From Neofusicoccum parvum (lineage: Eukaryota; Ascomycota; Dothideomycetes; Botryosphaeriales; Botryosphaeriaceae), in NCBI GenBank assembly GCA_020912385.1, contig CP087217.1, forward strand, positions 1,736,001 through 1,800,000: 64,000 bases of DNA, read 5' to 3'. A program made the position numbers and the translations under genes. This document shows positions 1-12,256 of this stretch, piece by piece. The notes under the pieces are model-generated. The model was not told where the DNA came from, made no database searches, and saw only the letters and a program-made list of their open reading frames with translations. How positions within the stretch are numbered: position 1 is the first letter of the stretch; every line of letters starts with the position of its first letter.

Positions 1-1030
1 CGGCCTCGACGAGATCAGGGTGCGGGATGCGTTTGTCGGCCGGCAGCAGGTCGTTGGCGAACGCCTTGGCTGCGTCCTCGCGAGTGAAGTGCCGGGACTC
101 CGATGTGGGGTAGAAGATTTGCTGGCGTGTCGCCGGATGGACCGGTATGTCAGCAATTGACTCGTGGACTGGCTGCCTCCTAAGGTCAATCGCAAGCTTC
201 GTCGTGGGGAGCATCTGAAGGACCGCTTTGGCGTATGGCTTTGCCATAGGTTTTTCCTTCATACCGTTAGCAACTGTCCAATGCAGTATGTGTTGCAAAG
301 TGCAGAGAGGTATCAGTAGATCAGAGAGGCTCGCTAAGCTATGTTGTAACCATGGTTTATTGGGTAGTCTTCAAGACTAATCGAATTTTTTGCTGACTCA
401 TCATTCGAATGGAGGTGGTGTTGTTGCAGATAGGAAACGGGTCAAGCTTACCAGTGCTTCCGACTGCTTCTCCAAGGCCTTTAACCGCACCACGGCGGCT
501 ACCCTCTCCATGGTGACCTTGAAGCTCGAGCTGACCACCGATATGGGCGTCTTCTCCAGCACGACCTCCTCGTAAATCTTCTCGCGCAGCTCTTCGCTCA
601 GAACCGATTGGCTGTAGAAGTGTGTGTTGAGCGGGAAGGGGTGGAGGTCTTCCTTCGACTCCGGCGGCAACCCGTCCTCGTTCTGCGCCAGCTCATCGGG
701 CTGGGCCTCGGCTTCAAGGCCTCCGTCCTCCGAATTGCTGCTCTCCTCACCCTCCCTCTGTGGCTTCGGCCTGTTGCCTGCGCGGATCAAGTTTCCCTGC
801 TTATCGTAGGCGCCGAGGTAGTTCGTCGAACCGGGCAGCGGGTGCCTGAGCTTGGCGCCAGGCCCGTTCAGCCATTCGTACATCTGCCGCCGCAGCCCCG
901 TCTGCTCACGGCGACACGACTGAGAGAAATTACGGGTGTGCCATTGGTGTGATGCTTGCGATGCGCACTGTGGCCGGATGCACTGAGAGAGGGAGGATGT
1001 GAAGGCGGAGGAGGGCAGCCGCGAGGCCAT
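1..1030 (-). CDS. MRPS35: mitochondrial small-subunit ribosomal protein mS45 (Bot1/Mrps35-like), 3' end off the window
   Basis: Component of the mitochondrial 37S ribosomal subunit. The chosen start is the ATG at 1030, which gives a mitochondrial-type N-terminus (MASRLPSSAF..., basic and serine rich, no acidic residues). It is followed by the family's hallmark RRQMYEWLNGPG and HPLPGSTNYLGAY segments. Exon 1 runs 1030-452 (193 codons). A clean GTAAGC donor follows at 451, although the frame stays open for about 16 more codons. I place the acceptor at 257, just after a CTAAC branch-point-like sequence; it is AAG rather than the usual YAG. Exon 2 (256 to the window edge) resumes in frame with KPMAKPYAKAVLQMLP and runs through HPDLVEA without a stop. 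Family assignment is from remembered motifs; the 3' end is missing because of the window boundary. Confidence 0.85.
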
Positions 1031-1558
1031 TGTGCGCGGTGGTGGCGGGTTACAATGCGTTGAGAGCGGGGTATTAAGCACAGGAGGGAAAAGAAGCGGC
1101 GAGGAAGGCAGAATTGATGGGCGGTGCAGCGTGGACAGGTTGATGATGGAGGTGTGGTGTTGCAGCGCCCACGAAGTTTTCTTGGGGCGCGAGCTGCCGC
1201 ACGGCCGACAAGCGAGCGCACGTGACCAATATCACGCAGCTTCCTAGGTCGTGGGTAACTCCACCGGCAGGGCTTCCAGGCCGAGGCTGACGATCATCGT
1301 GCCGAGAGCGAGGACGAGTATAGATCGTCAGGGCCTTGTTACCAGTGGCTTGTTAACTTTCGGGACGATGCAGGTCAGCCTGGCGATCCTGCACGACAAT
1401 CCATTCAGCCTGAGACGCGCAAGCTGCAGTCTGCGAGGGGTAAAGACAGTGTGATTTCAGATCAGATGCGACAAAACTTTCTGATGGATCTAGCTATTTT
1501 GCTAACATAAGCTAAGACAAACGGCAACGCAGGGGAGCGAAAGACCATGATGCAATGA

Positions 1559-1844
1559 CTACGTAGGAAAGTCGTCCTGCCAGCCGTGAAGAAACACCCA
1601 ATCATGCACCTCCTCACAAGCGCCCTGCAATGTGCGATCCAGCGCCGGAAACGCCTCCGCCTGGAGGATGCGATCGCCCAAGGGCGCGTCAACCCTCGAG
1701 GCTGGAGGCCGTGTCGAAGAGAATCGAACCGCGATGATGAGTCCCGATAACACCCATCCCAGAATGTGCCCCTGCTCCAGCGACCGTGCTTTTCCTGCCC
1801 AGCAGACTAGGCCGATGAAGAACGTCTTGCTTCGATCGGGGGAG
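1559..1844 (-). other. possible orphan terminal exon or gene remnant
   Basis: An open frame on minus from a CTTAG splice-acceptor-like site (just above 1844) to a stop at 1559 encodes about 95 residues. The composition looks protein-like: a hydrophobic stretch around FFIGLVCWAG, then HILGWVLSGLIIAVRF, then a charged tail ending HGWQDDFPT. I could not find a convincing start or upstream exon between here and the Whi3-like stop at 2272. It may be the last exon of a small membrane protein, a decayed gene, or chance. No family recognised. Confidence 0.3.
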
Positions 1845-2271
1845 ATCTAAGCATGTGAATAAGGAAATGCGAGTCCCTGAGAACAGAACACCCGCGATAA
1901 TGCAACAACGCTACCAACAACAGGCCATGACAAAAATGCAGAAAAACGCATGAGGGGGAATCATTGCTGTATGCTGTAAATGAAACCACCTCCAAAGTGA
2001 CCTGCAGGCCTAGGTGGCCATTGTGGAGTACGTCGCGCCGTGACCATGAAACCCATTCCCACACGGGACAGAAACAAAACAGAATACAGATGATCAAACA
2101 CCATGCAAATGACTCGGGAGTGACAGAATACTTGGGGAACTCGGGGGAAAAAAGAGACGAGGAAGGGGGGGAAAAAGCGCGCCCATACTCCGATCCACCC
2201 AGTCGCTAGAACTCCTCCAATATCATGCATGACAGCATGAAATAAACAAGAAACGCAGTCCATCTATGCAA

Positions 2272-4041
2272 TTAACGGCCCATCATGTAGTCAGAGTATC
2301 CACCGGCCATACCGCTGAACCCGGCGTTGGCCGCTGTGGGGGCCATGCCGCCAGTGAGAGGTTGATTTCTCATAGCATTAGGCGGCACCCCAAAACCTCC
2401 GTTGGAAAACATGCCAAAGTTGGAAGACGCGTTCATGCTGACAGGCGACGCCATTCCGGGAGGGGTGAGCCCGGGAGGTGGCCCAGTCGCTGTCGAAAAC
2501 GTCTGGCTCATGCCAAAGCTGCTGCCCAAGCCCGGCATGGTGTTGTGCGGCGTCATGGGTGTGGGAGGGATGTTGCTGCTGTTGTTCTGGCCATTCCGTA
2601 CCCCCAGAGGATTCTTCGAGAAACTCAATCTAATACCGCCTTTGACGCTGTTGTGGAGGGGATGCCCGTAGAGTTCATTCAACGCCTTCGTTGCGAACGA
2701 AACATCTTCGAATTCAACAAAACACATCGGACCGTTCGCCTTCGTCCGAAAGCACAATCTCTTGTAGCCGCGCTGCTTGGAAAACATGGCCTTGAGCTCA
2801 TCCTCTGATGTGTCGATTGGCAGATTACCGACATAGAGAGTGTTGCACGGCGGGTTCTGGTCTGCGGGGTTGACTGGGGGGTAATTATGCCTCTGGTAAT
2901 GATGAGGGGTCAGCTGATAGTTGGAGTTTGGTCCCATCGGTCCCATAGTTGATGACATGTTCTGTGGAGACATTGTCGTGATTGGCGGTCCAGGGGATTG
3001 CACGGGCCCAACAGATCGTGGTGAGGCAAAACTCGACAGCGGAGGGGAGGTCAGTCCGGAGGTTCCGCTGGTAGTGTTCAAGGATAGACTGGCAAAGCGA
3101 GATACAGGGATCGACGGGTTGGTAGTACGGCGGGCCATGTTCGGTCCATTTTGGCCGCTTCTCGCATAAGCCACCGGGTCTTTGATCAGTTCGCTGGTCT
3201 CATCGTCACCTGCATCGTCGTTGATCAGCTGCTTGCTGAGATTCTGCGACTTTTCGCCAAAAGTTTTGGTTCCGGTGGGGGACTTGGGCCCGAAAAGACC
3301 TGCCTCGGGAATCGAGAACTCAGCACCTCCAAGGCTCGAGGAACCGTTCGGCGGCGACATCTTTTCCATCGACTGGAAAGTGCCGTTGAAGCGAGAGGAC
3401 TGGCGTCCAAGTGAAGATGCGGCCGAGGAAGTCGATCCAGAAGTCTGGCGGCTTGCGGTGCCGTCTACGGTGTTTCGTCTGGCTCCGATGGCGCCGGGAA
3501 CGGTGTTGCTGGGAAGGAGTTCGACAACCATCTTCGCGTCATTTGCAGCATTTGCCTTTCCATTGAGCCGATCTCTGGCCTCCTGAGCACCTGCCAGGGT
3601 CCTGAACCGCGCGATTGCGGAGACGAAACCCTTATCTTCAGCAAAAGTATCGGTCTTGATGATCTCCGTGTTGATGAGATCTTTCGCAAACAAGAGCATG
3701 CTGCGGACGGCCTCCTCACTGGTGTTGCGCGGTAGCTTGCGCACTAGAACGGTGGTAGCATATTTCATGTCCGAGCCGCTGAGCGTTGGCTCCAACTCGC
3801 TCAGCGACAGCAAAGACGAGGAGCCGTTCTCCAGCGCCTTCCTCTCCCCAATCGGCGACAGAGTGTAGCTGTGGGACAGGGAGGCGCCGGTGGTGGAGAA
3901 TACGTCCGCTGTCATTGCTCCCGCGGGGAAAGGTAGCTTTGGCGGCGACGACGAGGTTGAGCTGAATGAGCCGTGCAGGAATGGGCTGTTGGATGAGAGG
4001 TTGGACGGGCTCGTGCTGCTCGAACTAGGCCCTGCGGCCAT
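2272..4041 (-). CDS. WHI3: Whi3-like RNA-binding protein with two RRM domains
   Basis: Cytoplasmic RNA-binding protein of the Whi3 type, a family that binds mRNAs (G1 cyclin mRNA in yeast) and can condense with them. A single exon of 589 aa starts at the ATG at 4041 (MAAGPSSSS). The frame is open another 109 codons upstream, but that part is arginine- and cysteine-rich junk. A divergent RRM-like region (ATTVLVRKLP...) lies at about residues 95-178. A strong RRM lies at 400-475, with RNP2 LYVGNL and RNP1-like GPMCFVEF, followed by the family-typical GIRLSFSKNPLG. The middle (180-395) and the C-terminus (from 490) are Ser/Pro/Gly/Met/Asn-rich and probably disordered. The upstream 8.2 kb has no recognisable gene. 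The name rests on the RRM and its flanks and could cover a Whi3/Whi4-type relative. Confidence 0.85.
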   Translation of the reverse strand: MAAGPSSSSTSPSNLSSNSPFLHGSFSSTSSSPPKLPFPAGAMTADVFSTTGASLSHSYTLSPIGERKALENGSSSLLSLSELEPTLSGSDMKYATTVLVRKLPRNTSEEAVRSMLLFAKDLINTEIIKTDTFAEDKGFVSAIARFRTLAGAQEARDRLNGKANAANDAKMVVELLPSNTVPGAIGARRNTVDGTASRQTSGSTSSAASSLGRQSSRFNGTFQSMEKMSPPNGSSSLGGAEFSIPEAGLFGPKSPTGTKTFGEKSQNLSKQLINDDAGDDETSELIKDPVAYARSGQNGPNMARRTTNPSIPVSRFASLSLNTTSGTSGLTSPPLSSFASPRSVGPVQSPGPPITTMSPQNMSSTMGPMGPNSNYQLTPHHYQRHNYPPVNPADQNPPCNTLYVGNLPIDTSEDELKAMFSKQRGYKRLCFRTKANGPMCFVEFEDVSFATKALNELYGHPLHNSVKGGIRLSFSKNPLGVRNGQNNSSNIPPTPMTPHNTMPGLGSSFGMSQTFSTATGPPPGLTPPGMASPVSMNASSNFGMFSNGGFGVPPNAMRNQPLTGGMAPTAANAGFSGMAGGYSDYMMGR

Positions 4042-7000
4042 AGCGTTCTTTGTGCGGCTGTGGGAGTGGGTGCGCGCGGGACAAAGACGAAAACCGCGCG
4101 TAATTGAGACGGAGGGACAAAAAAGGGAGCGGGCGAGGCGTCTGCTGGAGTTGGAGCGATCGCGAAGGGGAATTCTGGCTAGGCAAGGCTGGCGGGCGAT
4201 CTCGCAGGAGAATGTAACGGCTGATGTCGATCGGCGGTCGCTAGGTCGCGGGCGCGATAGGCGGGCGAGCGTGCAGCACGGCTCGGGCTCGCAATGAGGG
4301 CGCGGCGGCGTCGAGGGCGTCGCCTTGAGACCTGAGGTTCGCGATGCGATGCGACCCGACCGAGACACGGGCAGTTCGCAGGCCCCGGCAGGGCAGATGG
4401 GCCGGCAAATCGGTCGGCGGGAGGGAGAGTCGGGCGCTAGCAGGAGCCCGGCGGCGTCAGGGAGATGCGCATGCAGCAGCTAAGTGGTGGGCGTGGAGCG
4501 GGCGTCGATGGGTGGTGGACGGAGAGTGTGTGGAGAGGTGATGGGCGTGGTCGAGCGAGGGCCGAGCGCAGCTTGGACGTTGGGGCGCTTTTGGGGGGCC
4601 AGCCAAAGCTTCAGCGATAGCGGGACGCGCTGGCGAGCAGCCAATGGGAGGCGGGGCGCAGGCAGCGTTGAATCCGGAAGGACGAAGGGCGGGAGCGTGT
4701 GGGGGGAGCGAAGGGGCAGCGGGCAGCGAAAGGCAGCAGCACGCGGGCGAGTGCAGCGCGCTGGTGCTGAGGGCGCGGCGCCAGCGGGCGCGGAGGCTGA
4801 GAGCTGCTTGGAGATAGCTGACACAAGAGGCGTGACTCGACGGGCGCCGGGGTGGGCATGCAAAGCCACAGCGGGCTGGATTGGGCAGCACGCGCGGCGA
4901 TCTATTGAACTGATAGCAGCTCTGGCTGTCGCAGCTGCTCGCCCACCTAACGTCGCGGATCCACGGGCGCGCGGGCTCGGGCGCAGCGCGCGGTCAGGGC
5001 GCCGCGTCGTCACTCTGGAGGGCAGAGTCGCACTGCTGCTGCTCCCAGTCGGAGCATTTCAGGCGCAGCCGTCGCTGGCAGCCGTCGCGTAATCCTTGCA
5101 GGCCTGGCGGCATCTTCCTGGGCGCAGCGTCGCGCCTTGGGCCAGCCAGCCGTCCGCCATCATCCCAGGAACTGCACGCTGCAAGGTTTCCGTACCTCGA
5201 CGCCGGTCTCCGCCATGCCAGCCCGCCGCGCCTCTCGCCCGCCGACCAACGTTCGCCGTCCCAGCCTGGCCGCCCGCCCCGCCGCCCAGCGAATCACCGC
5301 CGCAGGCCCGTCGGCAGGCCTGCCGCCTCGGCTTGACTCATCGCCGTCCTGGCGAAGCTCATGATAAACTCTCGCGAGTCGCGCCCCGAGCGATGATCAC
5401 GGCGCGAAGCAGCTAGCTGCCCGCGTGGAGCCCTCATCCCGCGGTGCGAGCGCCGTCCTGAAAACCAGCCTCGCCGGTGAGCCGGTCTCAGACCGCGCCT
5501 TGGGCCTGCCCACGTTTCCCTCTCCCAAACGCGTGCGCGCGGCCTGCAAGAGCCGCATCGCCGCCGCACGTGAAGGCCCAAGGCCTCAGCCTGCTGCAGT
5601 CGCACTCCCGCCCCGGCGCCGCGCAGCAGCCCGCCGACGCCTCGCTGACCAGGGCGTCTCCCAAACTCACCCATCGTCCGGTCCGCACGGCAGCTGACGT
5701 TTCGCCAGTGGCTTTGCCCTTAGCCACCGGCCCGCTCTGCGAACACACGCCGCCCTCAGGCCCCGCAACCGCACGGCAGCGAGGCACAGACTGCGCGCCG
5801 GCGCTTGCCCGTCCCTGGCCTGGACATGCTGCCGCCATCACGACTTTTCTTTTGATCGGAGATCACGTCGGGCGTGCCCGCTCAGGGCCGCGACCTGCCC
5901 CCCCAGCGAGCCTTGTGCAGTATCGCCCTGCAACGTGGAGCCATCCAGGGAGAGGGCGCCTGTGTAACCACACCAGCGCCGACCCGCTATCCGCTTCCCG
6001 CAGCGAGTCGAGCCGACGAAGGCCGCACATCCATGCCATCGAACAGTCGGCAGTCTCGAGGTGATCTCCTTGTGTCACGGCCACTGTGCGCCCTTCGCAG
6101 CGGCCCGCGGGCTTATGTTTCATCCCCTCGACGTGCTGTAGTACTGCCAGTGTCACACGCTGACGCCCGCGCCTGTCCAAGCCGGTACCTCGCTGACCGG
6201 CCCAAGAATCACACTCGATCGTCTTACACCGCGTGCCGCTCGCGGTGCATACTCTGGTCGCGTTCAACCGCAGCTCCTGCTCCTACCTCCACTCAGCTCC
6301 GTCTGACGGGCCCGAGTACCTGTGTGTTGTGGACCTGAACCACGTTGGAATGTGTCCCTGTCTGTTTCGATAAGGGTTTTGCCCGCCCTATCGGGATCAA
6401 ATGGGATGGATGTGCGCTATCTCTGTGCTCCAGCATTTCTTTTCCGCCTGTTTGAGAAGGCTGACAGCCAACAGACCAGGCCACTGACGACACGCACCAG
6501 CCTGGCGGAGCATTCGACAATCTGCACGCTGACTGCAAGGAAGCTCTACGATCTTGAACGTCCCCGCTGACTTCCAAGATCGAAGCCCGGGAATGTTAGG
6601 GAACAAGCTCTTGTCATCTCATGCATCCATCTTTTTTTTTTTTCCTTTCGCTAGCCATGCTGGACTTCACAACTCGCAGCATGGATGCAGCCGCATCGTT
6701 GGCTTCTGCGCTATTCCAGCCTGTCAAGGTCAGCTGATCTCGACGGTTTCCACACGTCATTCTTGCTAAGGCCTGGTCAAGCTGTGCTTGACCAAAGATT
6801 AACGAAAGCTTCGAGAGCTCCAGCACATTACTATCAGGCCATATTTTGGGTGGCTTATAGGCGTCAGGGGTCAGATGGCGTTCAATGCAACCCCGCTCGC
6901 AAGCGTCCAACGGGGTTAAATGCAGCTACCAGAATGCCGGCTTCAGATATGCCCTTTCTCGGCATACTTGACGACTTCTGCGCTTCGCTTTTGGAAATGG

Positions 7001-10000
7001 GTCTCCAAAAGCTTTCCTTCTCGCGGCACTTGATTCTCGGCGTCTCTAGGTTCGACACTGCCAGGATTCGTGCTCTTCGCGTGCAAGGGCTTACGGGACC
7101 TGAATCAGACGTCAGTCGCGAGATCGACACCTATTGCGGGGTCGGGCTATCCCACCGTATCCGCGCGAGTGGACGATTGTCTAGAACGGTCGTAGCTCGG
7201 GACCTTGACTCTGCAAAGATTCCTCAGCAAAGCTCGTATCGCGTTGACTAAAACAAGACCCTTCATCTGCACGCCACGAAGTCATGTCAACTATACAGTC
7301 CATATAATCTGGCGGTCTGGTCCACTTAATTAGCCAGTGCTGACGAATGCCGCGTCGTTCTGCTGCACTCGCGCCTTTTACCAGTGTTAAGTCCGGCCTT
7401 GATGCTGCGGTTGCTCCATCATCTGGACTAGCCGCGCTTGGCTGCGCACCACAGCCTTGGGCCAAGCAGGGCAAGTACCCTCCAAGGGGTGTCTCATCAT
7501 CCGCACGTGAGGGCGCCGTGGTTGTGATCGGGCAGGAAACTTGCTCCGCCGCCGCAACCGCACCGAAGCTCCAACCCGCAAACACCGACTTGACGTTGGG
7601 CACCCGAATGTCGACCACATAACCGCAAGGATTTAGGATTTTATGCTCCATGTTTAGTCTATCAGGTGAAACTTCCCTTGCTCATATAATTTTCTCCGTT
7701 AAGCCTTATGTTCCTCAATCCGAGGCGCGATTCGGGAACGGACGCTGAGGACGGGAGGGCAGCAGTCTATATTAACGGCAAAGCAAGATTACCGCATACC
7801 CTGCTGCATCTCGGGGACCACCGCCTCGTCTCGCACGCCAGACCAAACCACCACTTGCGCGTCTGGGTGGCAGCAGGGTTCAGGCAGCGACGCGCCTGAT
7901 CGATGCGGCCGGAGCAGTAGCGAGGCGGCCGCTCCAGCCAGCCCGCGAGCCTTACAAGCGAAGAGGGCTTAGCTTTCGAATCCGTCTGCCTGTCACACCC
8001 CTTCCTCTCAAGCATCGGACACCCCTCCAAGTGCCTGCCAGGAAGTGACAATCCTTTGGAGCCTGGTCTGGGGCCACCGCGTGATGCGGACCAATAAGCA
8101 TGTCCGGCCGGCAATCCGAGCCAGCATGCCCTTCCTCTGACGGCGGGCCGAGGCGTGTGTCTGCCGAGTCATGGACCATATTTTTATTCCTGCCCACTGG
8201 GTGGGTGTCGGTGACAGGCTTGTAACGCTAGACTAAGGATTAGCCTGACCATTCGTTGCTGCGTAAATCCTTTGGGACGCTCAAACTAAGGCTCGGGCGG
8301 GAATACAGGTACAATGTACGTACATACGTGCATATCATCATCCACGCTCAACGGGCGCCCCCGCCACAGGTGGCTCGCTACCAATATCGCTCTTGCATAT
8401 ATCATTTCATCATCATCTTCCTCAAGATATTTGTACAACACCATGCGCGTCTTACAAGGACTCACTACCCATTGCTGCATACACGAGTAAACATTCAATA
8501 TACAGACTTTCGAGGTCTCGCCGACTATTTTCGAATACGAAAATGGGTTTCTACTCTTCTCGGAGCAGTCTCCGCCGTCGATACCGCCGCGCATCCCTTC
8601 TATGCAAGAGAAACAATCCAGGCTGAACGAACGCTTCCAAGGAAAGCGAATCGTTGTAAAAATCGCTGCGCTTTTCCTGCGCTTGATCTTTCGGTGCCTT
8701 AGATGTGGGCGCTTCGCTCGCTATTCTTGCGCTCTTCGGGTAAGCCAGTATCTTGCTCTCCCCTCCATCACCTAAGACATCGCGAAACCTGTCTCAGTAA
8801 AACCCCCGAGAACTTTTTCGCCCGCCAGCCACGCTCCTGCCCACCCCACCTAATTTTCCATTTCTTCTTCCGTCCCGCTCGAGCTTTTCTTTCCTTTTTT
8901 TTCCCCCCCCCGCGCTTGCGGGTATGGATCGGGAAGCCTATGTCGCCCAGCAAGTGGTCGGCTTGCGAGGCACTGTCGCCTCCACTTGGTTGTATCTACG
9001 CACAACATACGGCCACTCTACTCTGGCCAACAAGCAGGTGGTAATTCACGACAACAGGGCGTTAACCATTCATAACCCGAGCGCTTGCGCAGTCCCTCTT
9101 TAAGCCCTACTATCCATAACTGTCACGTCCAATCTCATACGCGATAAATACCAGTCTCTCCACACACAGTAGTCGACACAACGCCCCATCCCTCATACAT
9201 GACCGAAGAAGCATCTCGCTGCCCTCCCTGCCCCAATCAGGTCTACATAAGCGCCAGGCGGCAACAGCAGCAGCCAGGCGCTCAGCCCAGGAGCGCGCGC
9301 ACAAAACAAGCCGATCGACCCAAGACTGTTTTTCGCGCGCGGCGGCCGTTCCGGCAACGAAGGTTTCTCGGGGCTGGGCGAATGACGCCAGCCAGCCAGC
9401 CCAGCCAGCCTCCCCCCTGGTCCGCCTTGTTATGTACATACGAGCACTTTACTCAAGAGGCTCGGCGAGGACGGGGTTGCCGGGAGGTCCAGGCGAGGAA
9501 ATGTGGAGGCGGAGAGACGGCGGCGCCAGCGTACGCGCACGCGCGCACACCGGTGAGTGAATCCCGTTGTCACTGTGAAGGGCTACGTAGAGCTAAATAA
9601 GCGGCGGTGGGAACGTCTTTTTTTTTCTTTTTTTTGTGGGGGAGAGGCGCGGGAAGTCTATTGTGTACGATTTATGCCTTTGGGGGCGGGCCAGGGGGGG
9701 CGGCGATAAGGAGTCGATCTTGTCGTTCGCGGGCCTGTCTTCACCAGCCTTGTTTCATCCTTTCCGGTGCCGTTCCCAGAGCCAAGGCGTGAGTGTTGCT
9801 GCCCGTGTCGTCTTCTCTGTCGAAGCTCTCAACCTTCGCGTCCGTGTAGCGGGAGGCGAAGGGATGCGGATTTTGTGCCATCCAGCCGGCGTATGGTGTG
9901 TTCTTGTTGCGAGATTTAAGGGCATGCATGCAGGACGTGTCCTGAAGGAATGACGGGCCCCCGGTTACTACCGGCTCTCGTGATTGATTGATCTATGAAC

Positions 10001-12256
10001 CTGTGACAATGCAGGGTCTCCAACAAGCAGCCACTACTGCACCGCCGCCCCGCTGCCGTCCCTTCGTTTTGCTGCGCATGTGAAGTATGCAAGAGGGGGG
10101 AGGTGAGAGGGTGTGTCTGACTTATCCGGATCTGCCGGCTCCCGCCGCGATCGGGCTGCAGGCCATGTTCTGAGTAATACAGCGAGAGGCTGGATGGGGA
10201 TATCCGCGACAAGGGGCGGAGAAGAGATGGAAAGGGTGTGAAAGGGGAAACTATGGAAAAGGGTCTGAGAAGCATGTGCCGCACGAAAAAGGGTTCGCGG
10301 GGACAGGGTGCGAGTGCAGCGGACGTCGCTGCGGGCCCGGACGAATTGGGCGACAGCAAAAGGGCTTGACAGGCGAGACGCTGGTGTGTGCGTTGGGAGA
10401 GAAAGGATCGGAGGTGGTGGGGGACGAATGATGTCGGGAGGAAGGGTGCAGCTTGGGGGTGAAGGTTTCCCGGGGAGGGAGAGGACACAGTTGAGGGAGA
10501 GGGAAGGTGAACCCCGGGCACAGGAAAGTCTGTTGGCTAACGGACGTACACTGTGCTGCTGCTTGGACCAGCTGCTGGCTGAAGATCTTCAGGAACTTGC
10601 TGTGTACTCTCTCGCTGGGTACTTTCGGCTGCGGGCCGCGCGTTAAGCCGCCGGTGGGCTCGGGTGTGCGTGGTGGTGGGTTAGTCTTCGTTTGGAGATA
10701 TGTTGATCTGTTGCTCTGTTGGGAAGAGAGCTCTCTCCATACGAGCTACGCCGCGAAGGTGTGGCACCCTTAACGGACCAGACAGCACTGGCACGAGCCG
10801 ATCTTTTCCGTGATGCGCAGAGACGGGCGTTCTATTGCCTTGGAGCGGACGGGCGGAAGCTTCCTGGTGCGCGAGCAGGAGCCCAATGGGAATCGCCCGG
10901 GGGGTCAGCTGGGCACGGTCGGGTTGGTTTGGCGCTTGTTGGTGATATTCGCCTCCCGCGTGCATCTGGTCCACACCCGCGGCGACCCGAGAAAAACTGT
11001 TGTTGCAGTGGTGAAAGCGTAAGTCGGGAGAGGGGCCCACCCGGCCGTGGTCCTGGGCGCAGATCACACATGCATGAGACCACAGACTCTGGCCCTCGAC
11101 CTCTCCGTGCGGCCAGTCAGACGCAAGACAACGCGGGCGAGGGCGCGGACGGGCAGTGCCCTGCAATGATGAAGCAGCGGCCAGCAAATGCCCTCGTGTG
11201 GATTAAATATAGGACCGCGCTCTCAGTGTTTTTCGACGCGCGCCTCTCCCAGCCAACGCCACGTGCGGAGTCCGGATGCGAGAGGGGCCTTCGCTCCCGG
11301 CCGCTCATGAAACAAGACTCGGGACGTCGTGCGACTTGCGGTGCCCGTCCTGCCCCGCCAGAACCGGGCTGGTCGAGCTGCCACTGCGACTGGCTGTGGA
11401 TGAAAGGGTAAATGGAGTCCTAGCCCAGCACCGGCGTTTGAGGAAAGCCGCGTCCAAGCAAGCATGGCAATCGAAATCATATCACATTTTCTCGAGGGCT
11501 CAATGCCGGGCCATCTTACATGCATACGGAGATCATATTTGGTTCCTTCTATGGGCGGGGATGGCGGGACAGGCGAGTCGGCAGAGCGTCAATGCCCTGT
11601 GCACACAGGCCCGGGTCAAACGAAAGGGCATCATGCACTTCCCGAACAGTCGACATGTTCACCCGCATCATTCTCTTCGACGCGTGTACCACTACCGCAC
11701 GTTCCTCCAGAGCGTCGGCGGGTTCGTCCGTGGACTCCACACCCCCTCTCTGTCTTTGCCGCCGTGTGTGACTAAACATTATCCGGCTGGATAGTTCAGA
11801 TCCATGCGCGATGCGGGACCAACGGCGACTCCGAACCGCCGGGAATTCGTCATCCGAAGTCTGCAACTCTGTTGGAGGGAAATGGATACCGGTGCGGTTC
11901 GAGACCTCGTTCTGCAGTTATATAGAGCCGTCAGTTAATCACGAAGGAGGCTTCTTTCGGTCAGTGAAGCTTGTAGGTTTTAGACGCCACGGTCCAATTC
12001 GACGGCTGGATAAAACACCTCGTGCTGAAGCCAAGATGGAGAAGTGAAAACAATCTTCCAACGCTCTTGACACGTTGGGTAAAACATGCAAGACCTCCCG
12101 CCTCCAGACCCGCACCTGCCAGCCACTCACACGGCGCACTCTTATCTCTACTAACATTCTACGCTGTACGGAGTAGTATGTCTTACTTTTTGCAACGGCT
12201 TGAAGACGGCACAGGCAGGGAAAGTCTAAGTCTACGCACACGCAAGCTCCACTCAA
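4042..12256. other. 8.2-kb stretch with no convincing protein gene
   Basis: This lies between the Whi3-like start (4041) and the stop of the DUF3605 gene (12257). Open frames reach about 230 codons on both strands, but they overlap one another, are Arg/Pro/Ala/Ser-rich, and show no recognisable motif, as expected for GC-rich non-coding DNA. The stretch contains homopolymer pyrimidine runs near 6631-6645, 8887-8911 and 9617-9638. It also holds a CCAG-type short repeat near 9389-9412 and an alternating ACGT-rich patch near 8309-8335. It could hold the promoter and long 5' leader of the Whi3-like gene, non-coding transcripts, or a heavily split gene that I cannot see. Confidence 0.6.

Noticed and set aside
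1690..1770. tRNA B-box-like GGTTCGATTC on minus
   Set aside because: No matching T-stem, D-arm or acceptor stem could be folded around it, and it lies inside a protein-like frame.
4480..5092. Long overlapping frames (up to 202 codons) on both strands upstream of the Whi3-like gene
   Set aside because: All are Arg/Ala/Gly/Pro-rich, overlap in several frames and show no motif; GC content explains them.
9916..11411. Minus frame of 201 codons and plus frame of 230 codons
   Set aside because: Mutually overlapping with other frames, no domain, signal or splice pattern; treated as chance frames in GC-rich DNA.
11886..11920. tRNA B-box-like GGTTCGAGACC on plus
   Set aside because: No A-box at the right distance and no cloverleaf pairing visible.
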